The notes: generated from the letters alone by a model not told the origin. 64,000 bases of DNA from Prevotella sp. (GCA_022641735.1 JALCDQ010000008.1:31682-95681); one strand, 5' to 3'; positions 1 to 9,683 are shown, numbered from the stretch's first letter. Made by a program: numbers and translations.

Positions 1-96
1 ATGATTACAATCTTATAATAATTTTTCCTGAACATGGAATTCTTCAAGAATTCTTCAAATTGCCTTATTATCTTTGCCCGGAAAAAAGCAATAAGG

Positions 97-1374
97 ATGA
101 AAAGATTTAGTTTGTGGATGTTCTTGTCTTGTCTGTGGCTTCCCACATTTGCGCAGATAGAGTCAAAGACATTATCTTATTATCAGGAGGCTGCTCAGAA
201 AAACAGTCCTCTACTGACAGATTTGAGGAATCAATCGACCATGAATGCCGATGAACTCAGACGGCTGCAAGCCATGTATACACGCAGTCATGCGGAGATG
301 ACGGGCTATTGCCTATTCGTTCCGATTATATCGAAAGACAACCAAAAAACGCAGTTTGAGCTGTTTAAGCAAGATGGAACTGATTATTATGGTTATGACC
401 TTGGGCAGGCAAACTCGCAGATGCAGGCGACAGTAACTTGGACGCAGCCTCTTTTGGGGAAGCCTTTCTATAAGGAAATGGAGCGCAATGCCAGTTTGCA
501 GGATGACATTTTGCGCAACAATATCTCGTTGGAGAAGCACCAATTGGAGCGCACGGTGAGGGAACAATATCTGCTTTGCCTTCTTGACCAACAGGAAAAA
601 ACCTTCACAGATACTATTTCAGCCTTGTTGGAAAGAGAGCAAAAACTCCTGAAAGCCTTGCAATTCAGAGGCCTTGCACGGCAAACTGACGTGCAACTTA
701 TCCATATTCAGCAAACGGGGGATGAAGAGTTGCGCCGTCAGGTCTTGCAGTCTTTCCGAAGTCATTTGGCCGATTTGAATACACTTTGCGGCGTTGGTGA
801 TACTGGACTTGTGAGATTGGAGGGGAGTAAAACCCTTCAGAGTCCGTCTTCCTTTCCTTTTGAGGAGAAATATAGACTGGATAGTCTTGACGTAAAGCAG
901 AAGATGAGCATCTATAACTTGCAATATCGACCACAATTGGACTTCTTCATAGATGGCGGAATGAGGTCAGCTTTGGATAAAAATCTATATCGGCACTTCG
1001 GATGGAGCATAGGTTTGAGCTTCCGATTGCCTATTTATGATGGGGGTCAAAGGAAATGGCGACAGCATCAAATGACTACTCAGATGGAGACAATACATGC
1101 TTATCAGGAATATTTTGAAAGGCAGAAAGCCCAGCGACTGGCACAATATAGCCAGTTGATAGAGGGTTATCGGCAACGCCAGATGATATTGGAACAACAG
1201 ATGAAAGAATATGACAATCTGCTGAAAACCTATCAGCAGGAAATAGCAGCAGGACAGATGTCAGTGGTGGATTTCGTCACTGTTCTGCAAAATAAAATTC
1301 AAACAGAAAAGAATTGTATGTTGTTGAAAACCAATAAGGAATTGGCTGAGGCGGCACTTGATTATTGGAAATAG
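97..1374 (+). CDS. TolC-family outer-membrane efflux channel
   Basis: Outer-membrane component of a tripartite efflux system, expected to form the exit duct with the adaptor and pump encoded downstream. The ORF track begins at 34, but the ATG at 97 gives a clean signal peptide (MKRFSLWMFLSCLWLPTFAQ) and a -7-like TATCTTTG lies at 69-76, so I chose 97 (425 residues). The mature protein is rich in Gln, Glu and Leu with long predicted helices, and ends in a helical segment containing 'AGQMSVVDFVTVLQN', typical of the family. The length fits TolC relatives. The next gene begins 7 bases after the stop, so an operon is clear. Substrate unknown. Confidence 0.85.
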   Translation: MKRFSLWMFLSCLWLPTFAQIESKTLSYYQEAAQKNSPLLTDLRNQSTMNADELRRLQAMYTRSHAEMTGYCLFVPIISKDNQKTQFELFKQDGTDYYGYDLGQANSQMQATVTWTQPLLGKPFYKEMERNASLQDDILRNNISLEKHQLERTVREQYLLCLLDQQEKTFTDTISALLEREQKLLKALQFRGLARQTDVQLIHIQQTGDEELRRQVLQSFRSHLADLNTLCGVGDTGLVRLEGSKTLQSPSSFPFEEKYRLDSLDVKQKMSIYNLQYRPQLDFFIDGGMRSALDKNLYRHFGWSIGLSFRLPIYDGGQRKWRQHQMTTQMETIHAYQEYFERQKAQRLAQYSQLIEGYRQRQMILEQQMKEYDNLLKTYQQEIAAGQMSVVDFVTVLQNKIQTEKNCMLLKTNKELAEAALDYWK

Positions 1375-1381
1375 CAAAGAA

Positions 1382-2293
1382 ATGAAAGTAAAGGTGTTAA
1401 TCGGAATGTCGATGGCTCTTGCCTTTATGGCAGGGTGCATGAATAAAACGCAACAAAATCAGTCAGAAACGACATTGACTAATGTGACGCTGACGAATGC
1501 GCGTGTGGGAGATATCAACAGTCAGATAGAGTTGCAGGGAACTACGGCTTATCTTGAGAAGGTCAGCGTCAGCGTGCCCATTGCCGCTTATATCACGAGA
1601 ATATATGCTCATGTAGGCATGAGGGTCAAGGCTGGCCAGATAATTGCTGCTTATGAGAGCAAGGAACAGAATGCGCTTGGCGGTGATGAAGCCCTTACGG
1701 GCATTCGTCCGCATCGTCTTTCCATCAGAGCCAGCAGGTTTGGTATCGTGACGGAAGTGACGGCAATGGAGGGCAATTACTTGAGTGAAGGCGCTCCGCT
1801 TTGTACGATTGTCGAAACGGGAAGCTTCGCTTTCCTACTGGATGTTCCCACTGAGCAACGAAAATTTGTGCATGTAGGGCAGTCATGTATCGTTCTTCTG
1901 CCCGATGGAACTAAGTTGCAAGGCAGTATTCGTCAGCCGATGATAACGATGAATACCAGTTCTCAAGCAGAGCAATTCGTAGTGAAAGCCAGGTCTCCAT
2001 TCCTTCCGGAAGGCATGAACATCAAGATTCTTTTGCCTACACCACATCAGTCTTCAGCCCACACGCTTGTTCTTCCAAAGGCAGCAGTGCAGAGTGACGC
2101 GACCATGACGCAGTTTTGGGTGATGCGTCTGCGCAATGATTCCACGGCGGAACGTATTAATGTGAACGTGGGGAACAGCAATAATAAGGAGATAGAGATA
2201 CATAGTAGTCAGTTAAGTCCTACTGACCGCATCATCCTCAATGGCAGTTATGGCTTGGATGACGGTGCTAAAGTGAAGGTAACGAATAAATAG
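1382..2293 (+). CDS. RND efflux periplasmic adaptor lipoprotein (membrane fusion protein)
   Basis: Periplasmic adaptor linking the inner-membrane pump to the outer-membrane channel. I chose the ATG at 1382 because it opens a lipoprotein signal peptide with lipobox LAFMAGC; the ORF-track start at 1358 lies inside the preceding gene. A biotinyl/lipoyl-like region is visible ('VSVPIAAYITRIYAHVGMRVKAGQ', then 'SRFGIVTEVTAMEGNYLSEG'), followed by a beta-barrel-like part and a C-terminal 'LNGSYGLDDGAKVKV' segment common in HlyD-type adaptors. At 303 residues it is compact because the helical hairpin between the lipoyl halves is short. It sits between the TolC-like and RND genes. Confidence 0.85.
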   Translation: MKVKVLIGMSMALAFMAGCMNKTQQNQSETTLTNVTLTNARVGDINSQIELQGTTAYLEKVSVSVPIAAYITRIYAHVGMRVKAGQIIAAYESKEQNALGGDEALTGIRPHRLSIRASRFGIVTEVTAMEGNYLSEGAPLCTIVETGSFAFLLDVPTEQRKFVHVGQSCIVLLPDGTKLQGSIRQPMITMNTSSQAEQFVVKARSPFLPEGMNIKILLPTPHQSSAHTLVLPKAAVQSDATMTQFWVMRLRNDSTAERINVNVGNSNNKEIEIHSSQLSPTDRIILNGSYGLDDGAKVKVTNK

Positions 2294-2312
2294 GGCAAAA
2301 GAAAAGGTGATT

Positions 2313-5300
2313 ATGAAGACGATTACAAAACAAGGCCTTTACGGCTTGTATCGAAAGCCCATATTGTTTGTAGGTGCGCTCTTGCTGCTTGCAGGTATCT
2401 ACTGCTACACGCAAATGAAGACGAATCTCTTTCCAGAAGTACTCTTTCCTCGCATTACCGTTATGGCCGATGCTGGTCAACAACCAGTTGACCGCATGAT
2501 GATAACGGTGACGAAACCCCTTGAAAGTGCTGTAAAGAAGGTTCAGGGGGTAACGGTTGTGAAAAGTTCAACCAGTCGTGGTAGTTGTATGATTGACATT
2601 TATTTCAAGTGGGGACTTGATATCTATGCGTTGAAGGCCCAAGTGGAGAGCCGTATCAATGAAATCAAGAATTTCTTGCCACAAGGTACAGTGATTTCAA
2701 CAGAGGCGATGAATCAATCGATTTACCCTGTTTATGGCTTCACTTTGGAGAGTAAGACCCATAGCAAAATAGCTTTGCGGGATGTAGCAAACCTCGTTGT
2801 AAGACCTATGTTTTCACAAGTTGACGGTATCAGCAACGTTGTGGTGCAGGGAGGAAAAGCCAAAGAGTTCGTTGTGCGGCCAGATATCAGCAAGATGAGC
2901 AGGCTTGGCATCACCATCAGTGACATCAAATCGGCTTTTGAGAAGACTAACTTTGTGGAAGGGAATGGGAATGTTGGAGCTTATAATCGTCTTTATTTGA
3001 CCCTCACGGATACGCGTATTGAGGGGTTGGAAAATCTTAAACAGCAGATAATCCGCAACACTGGGACTCGCATAATCCGTCTTTCTGATATCGCGCAAGT
3101 GAATGTGAAAGAGCAACAAGAGTTCTTGAAAATCAATGCTTATGGGCATGATGCCGTGCTCATAGACCTTGTGAAGCAGCCGGGCGTAAACCTTTTGGAC
3201 TTTGCAAAGAATGTGGATGCCAAGGCTAAGGAGATTGTCAGCCAGCTTCCAAGCGGTTATGAGCTGAAACCATATTATAATCAGAGCGCCTTTGTAGGCG
3301 ATAGCATCAGCAGTGTTATCCGTACCATATTCGAAGGATTGTTTCTCGCTTTCATCGTGATGTTCCTCTTTTTGAAGTCTTGGCGTGCCAGTGTAGCGGT
3401 CATGTTGACGATTCCGGTGACCTTTGCATTCAGTATCCTGCTCTGTTATGTTGCCGGTATTACCATTAATGTGATGTCATTAGGTGCCATAGCGGCATCT
3501 GTGGGACTAGTCATCGATGATGCCATAGTCATCATTGAACAGATTTATCGTGACCATGAAGAGTATCCTACAAGTGATAATTTTACTGTGGTGCGCCGTT
3601 CCATTCATGGATTGTTCCCTGCAATGGTAGCATCTTCTCTTTCCACGATTGTCATCTATTTTCCTTTTCAACTGATGAGCGGACTTGCAGGAAGTTTCTT
3701 TAAAGAGCTTTCTTTGACCATGCAGATTACGTTAGTGGCTTCTTTCTTCGTCACATGGTTATTGTTGCCCACGCTGCATCTTGTTATTGGCTATAAGAAA
3801 AGACTAGGTCCGAAGGACCATGATGTAAAGAAAATAGAGGAAGAGTCTATTCGCAGGGTACGTTGGCTTACACATATTTACCGCCATCCAGCCGTTACCA
3901 TTGCTTTCATAGTCCTCTTAATCGGCTTTGGATATATCTCTTTCTCACGCGTTCAATCAGGTTTCTTGCCAGAACTTGATGAAGGTTCTATCGTACTCGA
4001 CTATCATTCGCCTGTCGGAACAGATATTGAAGAGACCGACAGAATGTGCCGTGAGATGGAAAAGATTATCATGAAGCATCCTGAAGTGCAGACTTATGAG
4101 CGGAGAACAGCTTTCGGAATGTCGTTCTCCGTTAAGCCTACAAACTATGGGGACTATTTGATTCAATTGAAGAAAGGGCACAAGAAGACAACGCCAGAAG
4201 TCATCAGTGAACTCCGTCAACAAATTAGCAAGCAGGTGCCAGCTATGACCATTGACTTCGGACAACGCATTTCGGATTTATTAGGCGATCTGATGAGCAC
4301 GCCAAAGCCTATTGAAGTGAAGATTTTCGGTAATGATTATCGGGAGTTAACGCAAATAGGACAAAGGGCGGAAGCGTTGATGAAGCAGACTTCGGGCATC
4401 GTTGATATAGACAATGGGATGGTGCCTGATGGGTTATCACTCGTATTTGAGCCTGATCAGGAGCGATTATCGCAGTTTGGTATATCTTTAACTGATTTTC
4501 AACAACAGATACAGGCTTATATCAGTGGCATTCCTTTGAGTGAGCAAGGGTCAGTAAGTGATTTGAATCCATCGCAGGCTGGCATGACGGGAGGCCTTCA
4601 AATAGGTTCTATACAAGAGGGAGAACAGATGCGAAGAGTCCTCTTGCGTTTTACCGATTATGAGGAAAATTCACCTGAAAGATTGAAGCAAGCGCGGATA
4701 TTCCTACCTGATGGGACAACGCGACCTTTGGAATTCTTTGCGAAAGTGAAAGTTATTCCAGGCGATATGGAGTTAAGACGCGAGGATTTGAAGAGCAATA
4801 TCACTCTGACGGCACGATTGGAGAACCGCGATTTGGGTAGTACGGTGGCAGAACTGCAACGTACATTTAAGGCCCAATTGCCATTGCCGAAAGGGTATAG
4901 CATCAGTTACGGCGGGGCTTATTCTGAGCAGCAGCAGTCTTTCAAAGAGCTGTCTATCATTTTGATTTTGGCCGTTTTGCTTGTATTCACAGTTTTGATG
5001 TTCATGTTTCACCGATGGTTACTCTCGCTATCCATTCTCTTCATCGCCTTGATAGGTCTTTGTGGGAGTCTGGCGGCCTTATGGTTGACGGGCATACCAT
5101 TGAATGTCAGCTCCTATACGGGCATCATCATGATAGTGGGCATCATAGCGGAAAATGCCATTTTCACGGTCAATCAATATGATATGAATCGAAAGAATGG
5201 CGGTTCGGTGAGTGAATCTGTGGACTATGCAATAGCCTTGCGCATTCGTCCTAAACTGATGACAGCTATTGGAGCCATATTGGCTTTGATGCCTTTAGCG

Positions 5301-5444
5301 ATGGGCTTCGGCATGGGAGCTCAAATGCAACAGCCTTTGGCGGTAGCAGTCATCGGGGGCTTTGTGGTTGCCTTACCCTTATTATTGATTGTTTTGCCAA
5401 GACTTATGCTGACAATCACGAAAGAGGGCAATGCTGATAAGTGA
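2313..5444 (+). CDS. RND-family efflux pump, inner-membrane transporter
   Basis: Proton-driven trimeric transporter of the AcrB/CusA superfamily. The reading frame is open from a GTG at 2307, but the ATG at 2313 is better placed after GAAAAGG and gives MKTITKQGLYGLYRKP. The roughly 1043-residue protein shows the classic pattern: one N-terminal membrane helix, a large periplasmic domain, a membrane block around residues 340-480, a second periplasmic domain and a C-terminal membrane block. The TM4 relay motif 'GLVIDDAIVIIEQIY' is present. Third gene of the efflux operon. The sequence alone does not separate metal export from drug export; the charged metal-path residues of CusA were not verified. 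Confidence 0.9.
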   Translation: MKTITKQGLYGLYRKPILFVGALLLLAGIYCYTQMKTNLFPEVLFPRITVMADAGQQPVDRMMITVTKPLESAVKKVQGVTVVKSSTSRGSCMIDIYFKWGLDIYALKAQVESRINEIKNFLPQGTVISTEAMNQSIYPVYGFTLESKTHSKIALRDVANLVVRPMFSQVDGISNVVVQGGKAKEFVVRPDISKMSRLGITISDIKSAFEKTNFVEGNGNVGAYNRLYLTLTDTRIEGLENLKQQIIRNTGTRIIRLSDIAQVNVKEQQEFLKINAYGHDAVLIDLVKQPGVNLLDFAKNVDAKAKEIVSQLPSGYELKPYYNQSAFVGDSISSVIRTIFEGLFLAFIVMFLFLKSWRASVAVMLTIPVTFAFSILLCYVAGITINVMSLGAIAASVGLVIDDAIVIIEQIYRDHEEYPTSDNFTVVRRSIHGLFPAMVASSLSTIVIYFPFQLMSGLAGSFFKELSLTMQITLVASFFVTWLLLPTLHLVIGYKKRLGPKDHDVKKIEEESIRRVRWLTHIYRHPAVTIAFIVLLIGFGYISFSRVQSGFLPELDEGSIVLDYHSPVGTDIEETDRMCREMEKIIMKHPEVQTYERRTAFGMSFSVKPTNYGDYLIQLKKGHKKTTPEVISELRQQISKQVPAMTIDFGQRISDLLGDLMSTPKPIEVKIFGNDYRELTQIGQRAEALMKQTSGIVDIDNGMVPDGLSLVFEPDQERLSQFGISLTDFQQQIQAYISGIPLSEQGSVSDLNPSQAGMTGGLQIGSIQEGEQMRRVLLRFTDYEENSPERLKQARIFLPDGTTRPLEFFAKVKVIPGDMELRREDLKSNITLTARLENRDLGSTVAELQRTFKAQLPLPKGYSISYGGAYSEQQQSFKELSIILILAVLLVFTVLMFMFHRWLLSLSILFIALIGLCGSLAALWLTGIPLNVSSYTGIIMIVGIIAENAIFTVNQYDMNRKNGGSVSESVDYAIALRIRPKLMTAIGAILALMPLAMGFGMGAQMQQPLAVAVIGGFVVALPLLLIVLPRLMLTITKEGNADK

Positions 5445-5514
5445 AAGATAGGATAGTTTTCCAGACCTCTAGATCGGTTGTTGTCTCAGTCTTTTTTGTC
5501 AGATTTGAGGGCAT

Positions 5515-6906
5515 TCAAAGGTCTATGAGGTCTGCACCTGTAAGGTCTTTGCTGGTTTCTATCCTTATCACGGTGACATACGGGTCTTTCATTTCATCGG
5601 GTATAATGAATGTGGTTCTGCCGTCTTTATTGGTCTTGAAATCGATAGAGTTGCCATGAATGCTCACCGATTTTATCTTGAATTTCATTTTTGGAAGGTT
5701 TTCGGGGAACTGGCTCCAGTCATTTATTAACAGATACATGTCTTTTCCCTTGCGGGTACATGTTCCCCATTTGGCTGGTTTGATAGGGCCTCCTTGGGTG
5801 GAATAGATAGCTTCGCCATTAGATTTCAGCCATTTGCCGATTTCCAGCAGTCTGTTCTTCTCGCGAGGGTCAATCTGTCCTGTCGGCAAAGGTCCTACAT
5901 CCATGAGCAGATTGCCATTGCCGCCAGCGCAAGCAATGAGATAATCAAGGCATTTCTGTGTGGGAATGACCGTTGAAGTGAACCCATGCCAACTCCAAAA
6001 ACCTGTGAATGTCATGCACGATTCCCAAGTATTATCCATGTCGATAGCCCCGATTTTCTGCTCAGGCGTATAGTAATCGCCCGCCGCATAGCAACGGTTG
6101 TTGATGATGATATTCGGATTTATGGCATAGATAGTCTTAAATAATCTCTCAGGTTCCCATACAGTGGAGTCACCGTTCCATGCTTCCGCATCGAAGAAGA
6201 TGCCATCTACAGGGGCGTATTTGGTGAGCAACTCGCTTATCTGATTTCGCATATACTCATTGTATTTGCCGATTCTGGCGGATGTATAATCAGGATGATG
6301 CCAGTCTCTTTGCGAGTAATAAATGAAGAATTTCATGCCTTTTTGATGGCAGGCAGCAGCCATTTCTCCTAATAAATCGCGATGGAAGGGGGTCGCCATG
6401 ATGTCATAATCGGTGTATTTACTATCCCACATGCAGAATCCGTCATGATGTTTGGCCACCATAACGATGTATTTCACTCCTGCGGCAAGCGCTGTATTCA
6501 CGATGGAATCGGCATTATACATGCCGGGATAGAACGATTTATACAGATTGTCATATATCTCTTTAGGCACTGCGGGCTTAAACCATTTCAGCCATCCGCT
6601 ATGCTCCTGCTCTTTACAGTCAGGCAAAGTGGGGCGTGGATTCTTATGAAGATGCTCGCCATCATCCTCATAAAACTGCTTACTCCAACTGATTTCGCCA
6701 CATACAACACTTGACATGTTCCAATGAATGAACATGCCCAATCTGGCATTTCTGAACCATTGGGAGCGCTGTTGAGCAACTGGAGATTTCTGCTTTAACT
6801 CCTTTATCTGGGCATCTCTCCACGCATCGTCGAGCGAATATTTGTTTTGCGCAGGCAAACCTATGCTTATCATCAATAGAGAGGTAAGTAAAAATGTTTT
6901 TCTCAT
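5515..6906 (-). CDS. alpha-L-fucosidase, glycoside hydrolase family 29
   Basis: Exported enzyme expected to remove terminal alpha-L-fucose by a retaining mechanism. It has a signal peptide (MRKTFLLTSLLMISIGLPAQ) and the GH29 landmarks: 'GMFIHWNMSSV' near residue 57, 'AKHHDGFCMWDSKYTDYD' near 151, and a nucleophile-region motif 'VDGIFFDAEAW' with Asp about residue 239, where many relatives have W-F-D-G. A short beta-sandwich follows the barrel. It is convergent with the RND operon and monocistronic, with a well-spaced promoter at 7018-7049. The Asp-Ala-Glu replacement of the usual Asp-Gly is mildly unusual. Linkage specificity cannot be read from sequence. Confidence 0.88.
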   Translation of the reverse strand: MRKTFLLTSLLMISIGLPAQNKYSLDDAWRDAQIKELKQKSPVAQQRSQWFRNARLGMFIHWNMSSVVCGEISWSKQFYEDDGEHLHKNPRPTLPDCKEQEHSGWLKWFKPAVPKEIYDNLYKSFYPGMYNADSIVNTALAAGVKYIVMVAKHHDGFCMWDSKYTDYDIMATPFHRDLLGEMAAACHQKGMKFFIYYSQRDWHHPDYTSARIGKYNEYMRNQISELLTKYAPVDGIFFDAEAWNGDSTVWEPERLFKTIYAINPNIIINNRCYAAGDYYTPEQKIGAIDMDNTWESCMTFTGFWSWHGFTSTVIPTQKCLDYLIACAGGNGNLLMDVGPLPTGQIDPREKNRLLEIGKWLKSNGEAIYSTQGGPIKPAKWGTCTRKGKDMYLLINDWSQFPENLPKMKFKIKSVSIHGNSIDFKTNKDGRTTFIIPDEMKDPYVTVIRIETSKDLTGADLIDL

Positions 6907-7017
6907 TTCTTTGTAGTTTCGTTTTTTAATGTTTCATTTTCATGGTAAATGTCGGACAGAGCATGCCATAGAGCCTATGCGGATAGGGCAGGATGACGCT
7001 TATAGCCTCTGAGAATA

Positions 7018-7049
7018 CAAAGATAAGCAAAACAATCCGATTATGCAAA
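7018..7049 (-). promoter_or_regulatory. Bacteroidetes-type promoter of the GH29 gene
   Basis: Read on the minus strand: TTTG, 20 bp, TATCTTTG, matching the Bacteroidetes primary sigma consensus TTTG/TAnnTTTG. Predicted transcription start is near 7011, giving a leader of about 104 nt before the ATG at 6906. Confidence 0.65.
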
Positions 7050-7360
7050 TTCCGTTAGCGATATCTTTGTTTTCCACATTTCTGTATTTATCGCCCCTTC
7101 AATCTTTATCATTGCTCGGATAGTCAGCATCAGAAAAAGTCTTATTTGAGAACTTGTAAAACCCGAAAGAATGGACTCCTAAAAGACGATTTTCCGTTAC
7201 GTGAAAATGCCGGAAAAGCCTTTGATTTTGCGATATTTTAAAACGAAGAGGCTATAAGACGAAAATACGCGAATTTTGAGCATATTCTCTATTCCTATGA
7301 TAATCAAATCATTATAATTTATTAATGAGATTTCAGTTCTCAATTTTTCGATAAAAAGGT

Positions 7361-7471
7361 GTAAAAGGTATATCTTTTACTTTGTAAAAGACGGCTTTTT
7401 ACCTTGTGAAAGACCATTAATAGGAACGTAAAAGACTACTTTCTATCTTGTAAACAGATACCTTTTACAAG
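7361..7471. repeat. 22-bp-period inverted-half-site array A (5 units)
   Basis: Five consecutive units start at 7361, 7384, 7406, 7428 and 7450 (first spacing 23, then 22). The best are GTAAAAGG-TAT(A)-TCTTTTAC and GTAAACAG-ATA-CCTTTTAC; the third and fourth are degenerate. It lies between the ECF sigma operon and the fucosidase promoter, about 310 bp upstream of that promoter. Confidence 0.75.
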
Positions 7472-7700
7472 AAAGAGAGCATTTTTCTGTATAATCAGAG
7501 CCCTCAAAGTGCTAGGAAGACCCTTATTTTTCAAGAATTCAAAGCTATATTCCGACTTTTGCATTGTCAAGTTTTCAGAAAGCACACCCCTAATTTTTGC
7601 GATGATTATTATCCTCTTTTCCTTCTGTTTTTCTAAGGGTGAAACCATCTCAAAATATTGTCCTTTCAGCAAAATTTTCGTGAAAAGCCATAAAAGAAAG

Positions 7701-7736
7701 AAGGGAACGTAAGCTCTCGTTTGAGCACGTCCCCTT
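7701..7736 (-). terminator. Hairpin terminator after the ECF sigma operon
   Basis: AAGGGAACGT pairs with ACGTCCCCTT (one mismatch) around an inner GCTC/GAGC stem. The minus-strand transcript continues with a T-rich stretch, and the plus strand also has a T run, so it could act in both directions. Confidence 0.5.
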
Positions 7737-7838
7737 TTTTCTACGTTAGTATGTTATGAAAAATTTGAGAGAATCGAAACTTCACAGTTTCATTTTGTTT
7801 TACTAAACATGATTTTATAGAGAAAGCATAGAAATAAT

Positions 7839-8327
7839 CTACTTTAATAGGGTTGGCGTTTCATCCGGCTGGATACTGCTTTGCTTCAGCGTATCGATAA
7901 TCGAAGAGTCACCCATTGCTACGGAAGTGCCATGCTGCACCTTGTTGTAGTTGTACCCGCTGACATTGCCCACTTGCGTGGACTTTCCAGAGTTGAAAGA
8001 CACCTGCGCTGCATTGCCCAATGTAAGCACGATGGCTACGATGGCGGCAGCTTTGAATAGCGGCATCAGACGTTGCGTCATGGTGATGACGCGAGCTTTG
8101 ACCGGTGCAGGTTCTTCAATCATAGACAGAATCTTCTCATCGAAGTCTTCACCCAATACATCATCTTTTACCTCATTCTGCTCATAGGTGAACAGGTCTT
8201 TGTAACGCAACAACTCAGCCGGAACATCCTTCTGAGAAAAGAACATGCGAAGAATATTCTCTTCTTCAAGAGAAGTCTCGCACTTCCAATAGCGCTCAAG
8301 TAATTGTTGAATGTATTTATAATCCAT
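7839..8327 (-). CDS. Small single-pass membrane protein, probable anti-sigma partner
   Basis: About 162 residues. The start is set at ATG 8327 (MDYKYIQQLLERYW); the ORF-track start uses a TTG nine bases upstream. The N-terminal part resembles the short helical segment of anti-sigma-like proteins ('LLERYWKCETSLEEENILRMFF'), followed by one membrane helix ('FKAAAIVAIVLTLGNAAQV') and a polar, probably periplasmic tail. The start codon overlaps the end of the sigma gene by 11 bases, so the two are translationally coupled. Relatives next to ECF sigma genes are common in Bacteroidales but poorly characterised. The anti-sigma role is inferred from position and topology only. Confidence 0.6.
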   Translation of the reverse strand: MDYKYIQQLLERYWKCETSLEEENILRMFFSQKDVPAELLRYKDLFTYEQNEVKDDVLGEDFDEKILSMIEEPAPVKARVITMTQRLMPLFKAAAIVAIVLTLGNAAQVSFNSGKSTQVGNVSGYNYNKVQHGTSVAMGDSSIIDTLKQSSIQPDETPTLLK

Positions 8328-8829
8328 AATTGTCAAATTCTTTAAACCGTTGTTTGATTTGCTGTCTGGCTCTGAAGATGTTCACTTTTACTTGTTCCTC
8401 AGTGATGACCAGAATCTCAGCGATTTCTTTGTATGTCTTTCCTTCAAAGTCTCGGAGTTGCATGCAACTGCGTTGTTTCTCGGGAAGAGCGTCAATGAGC
8501 TTGTGCACCAGTTCTATTCTGTCTTTTTGGAGCATTTGCTCGTAGGGGTTAGATGAGGCATCAGGCCTTTCCATCGGGGTTTCTTCGAGTGAATCATTCT
8601 GGCTTTCTGCCTTCTTGATGTGGTCGAGGGAGAGGTTGCGGCATATTGTCATGCTAAATGCTTCTATGGAGTCAATCTCTGGCCATTGGTCCCGCTTGTC
8701 CCAAACCTTAATCAGTGTGTCTTGTACGATGTCCTCTGCCTCCGCATGATTGAGAGTGATACGAAGAGCAAGCCTATAAAGAGCATTCTTCAGCGGCAAC
8801 ACATCGTTACGAAAACTGACCTTTTTCAT
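8317..8829 (-). CDS. ECF-type RNA polymerase sigma factor
   Basis: A 170-residue group 4 sigma factor with region 2 ('LALRITLNHAEAEDIVQDTLIKVWDKRDQW') and region 4 ('LPEKQRSCMQLRDFEGKTYKEIAEILVITEEQVKVNIFRARQQIKQ'), of normal length and domain content. It is first in a two-gene unit with a membrane partner whose start codon lies inside its 3' end. Nothing in the window shows its target promoters. It differs from the FecR-linked sigma factor at 33.4-34.1 kb, which is next to a SusC gene. Confidence 0.9.
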   Translation of the reverse strand: MKKVSFRNDVLPLKNALYRLALRITLNHAEAEDIVQDTLIKVWDKRDQWPEIDSIEAFSMTICRNLSLDHIKKAESQNDSLEETPMERPDASSNPYEQMLQKDRIELVHKLIDALPEKQRSCMQLRDFEGKTYKEIAEILVITEEQVKVNIFRARQQIKQRFKEFDNYGL

Positions 8830-8907
8830 CTTCTCTCTGTTATAAATGACGATTAGGATAGGGTGAAAGTTACAATGATTTGTTAGCTTTCTCTTATATT
8901 TTAACTT

Positions 8908-9678
8908 TTATTTAATCATCGTTCCATGCTTTCCGTCGATCGCTGTAGCTAAGGTAATGACTACCTCTTTTACGCCTGCATCAATGGCAGCAAAGGCATT
9001 TTCGAGTTTAGGCAACATGCCTCCAGCCACTGTGCCATCGGCTTTATAGCGAGCAAAGTCATCGTGTGTGATGACTGGAATCACGCTATCATCATCCTCA
9101 GGATTGCTTAAGACCCCCTTTTTCTCAAAACTATAGATGAGCGTTACCTTATAATAAGGTGCCAGAGCCTTAGCGGTTTCCGAGGCAATAGTATCGGCAT
9201 TAGTGTTGAGGATATTGCCCTTGCCATCATGAGTGAGAGGAGCCATCACAGGAATGACACCCAATTGGATGAGCTGGCTGAGCCTTTTGCCGTCGACATG
9301 GTCAACATCTCCCACGTATCCGAAGTCGATGCCATCTTTCAAGGGCCGCTTATGAGAGCGGATAACATCCATGTCGGCACCCGTAAGACCTAAGGCATTC
9401 ACACCTAAAGCTTGCAGGCGGGCTACAATATTCTTGTTGACCAATCCGCCATACACCATCGTCACCACCTCGAGCATGTCCTTATCGGTGATGCGACGGC
9501 CATTCACCATCTTGCTTTCGATGCCTAAAGAAGCGGCTATCTTTGTCGCTCTGCGGCCGCCACCATGTACGAGGACCTTGTAGCCATCAATAGCAGCAAA
9601 GTCTTTAAGCAACTGCGATAATTGAAGAGGGTCTTCAACTACGGCACCACCCACTTTGACGATTGTGATTTTTTCCAT
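8908..9678 (-). CDS. argB: N-acetylglutamate kinase (possibly N-succinylglutamate kinase)
   Basis: Phosphorylates the gamma-carboxylate of an N-acylated glutamate in arginine biosynthesis. Some Bacteroidetes use succinylated intermediates, so the acyl group is uncertain. Amino-acid-kinase motifs are clear: 'VKVGGAVVEDP', 'VLVHGGGRRATKIAASLG', 'LGLTGADMDVIRS' and 'NTNADTIASETAKAL'. At 256 residues it has the usual length. It begins 5 bases after the stop of speA and is the last gene of the topA-aroK-speA-argB run, so precursor supply for arginine and arginine decarboxylation may be co-expressed. Confidence 0.92.
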   Translation of the reverse strand: MEKITIVKVGGAVVEDPLQLSQLLKDFAAIDGYKVLVHGGGRRATKIAASLGIESKMVNGRRITDKDMLEVVTMVYGGLVNKNIVARLQALGVNALGLTGADMDVIRSHKRPLKDGIDFGYVGDVDHVDGKRLSQLIQLGVIPVMAPLTHDGKGNILNTNADTIASETAKALAPYYKVTLIYSFEKKGVLSNPEDDDSVIPVITHDDFARYKADGTVAGGMLPKLENAFAAIDAGVKEVVITLATAIDGKHGTMIK

Positions 9679-9683
9679 ATTCT

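Larger units (their letters stand above)
6907..7838 (-). other. 932-bp intergenic region: fucosidase promoter, 22-bp array, terminator
   Basis: No convincing gene. It holds the promoter and about 100-nt leader of the downstream fucosidase, a 22-bp-period array at 7361-7471, possible more degenerate units around 7156-7225, and a hairpin at 7701-7736. The ORF-track entries here (67 and 78 residues) have no recognisable features; the plus-strand one starts with GTG and runs into the hairpin. Confidence 0.6.

Noticed and set aside
5441-5659. 72-residue ORF after the RND gene
   Set aside because: It overlaps the 3' end of the GH29 gene on the other strand and has no recognisable features beyond a start near the RND stop.
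7436-7712. Two small ORFs in the 7-kb gap (78 residues minus, 67 residues plus)
   Set aside because: They overlap each other, the repeat array and the hairpin; the plus ORF has a GTG start without a ribosome-binding site.
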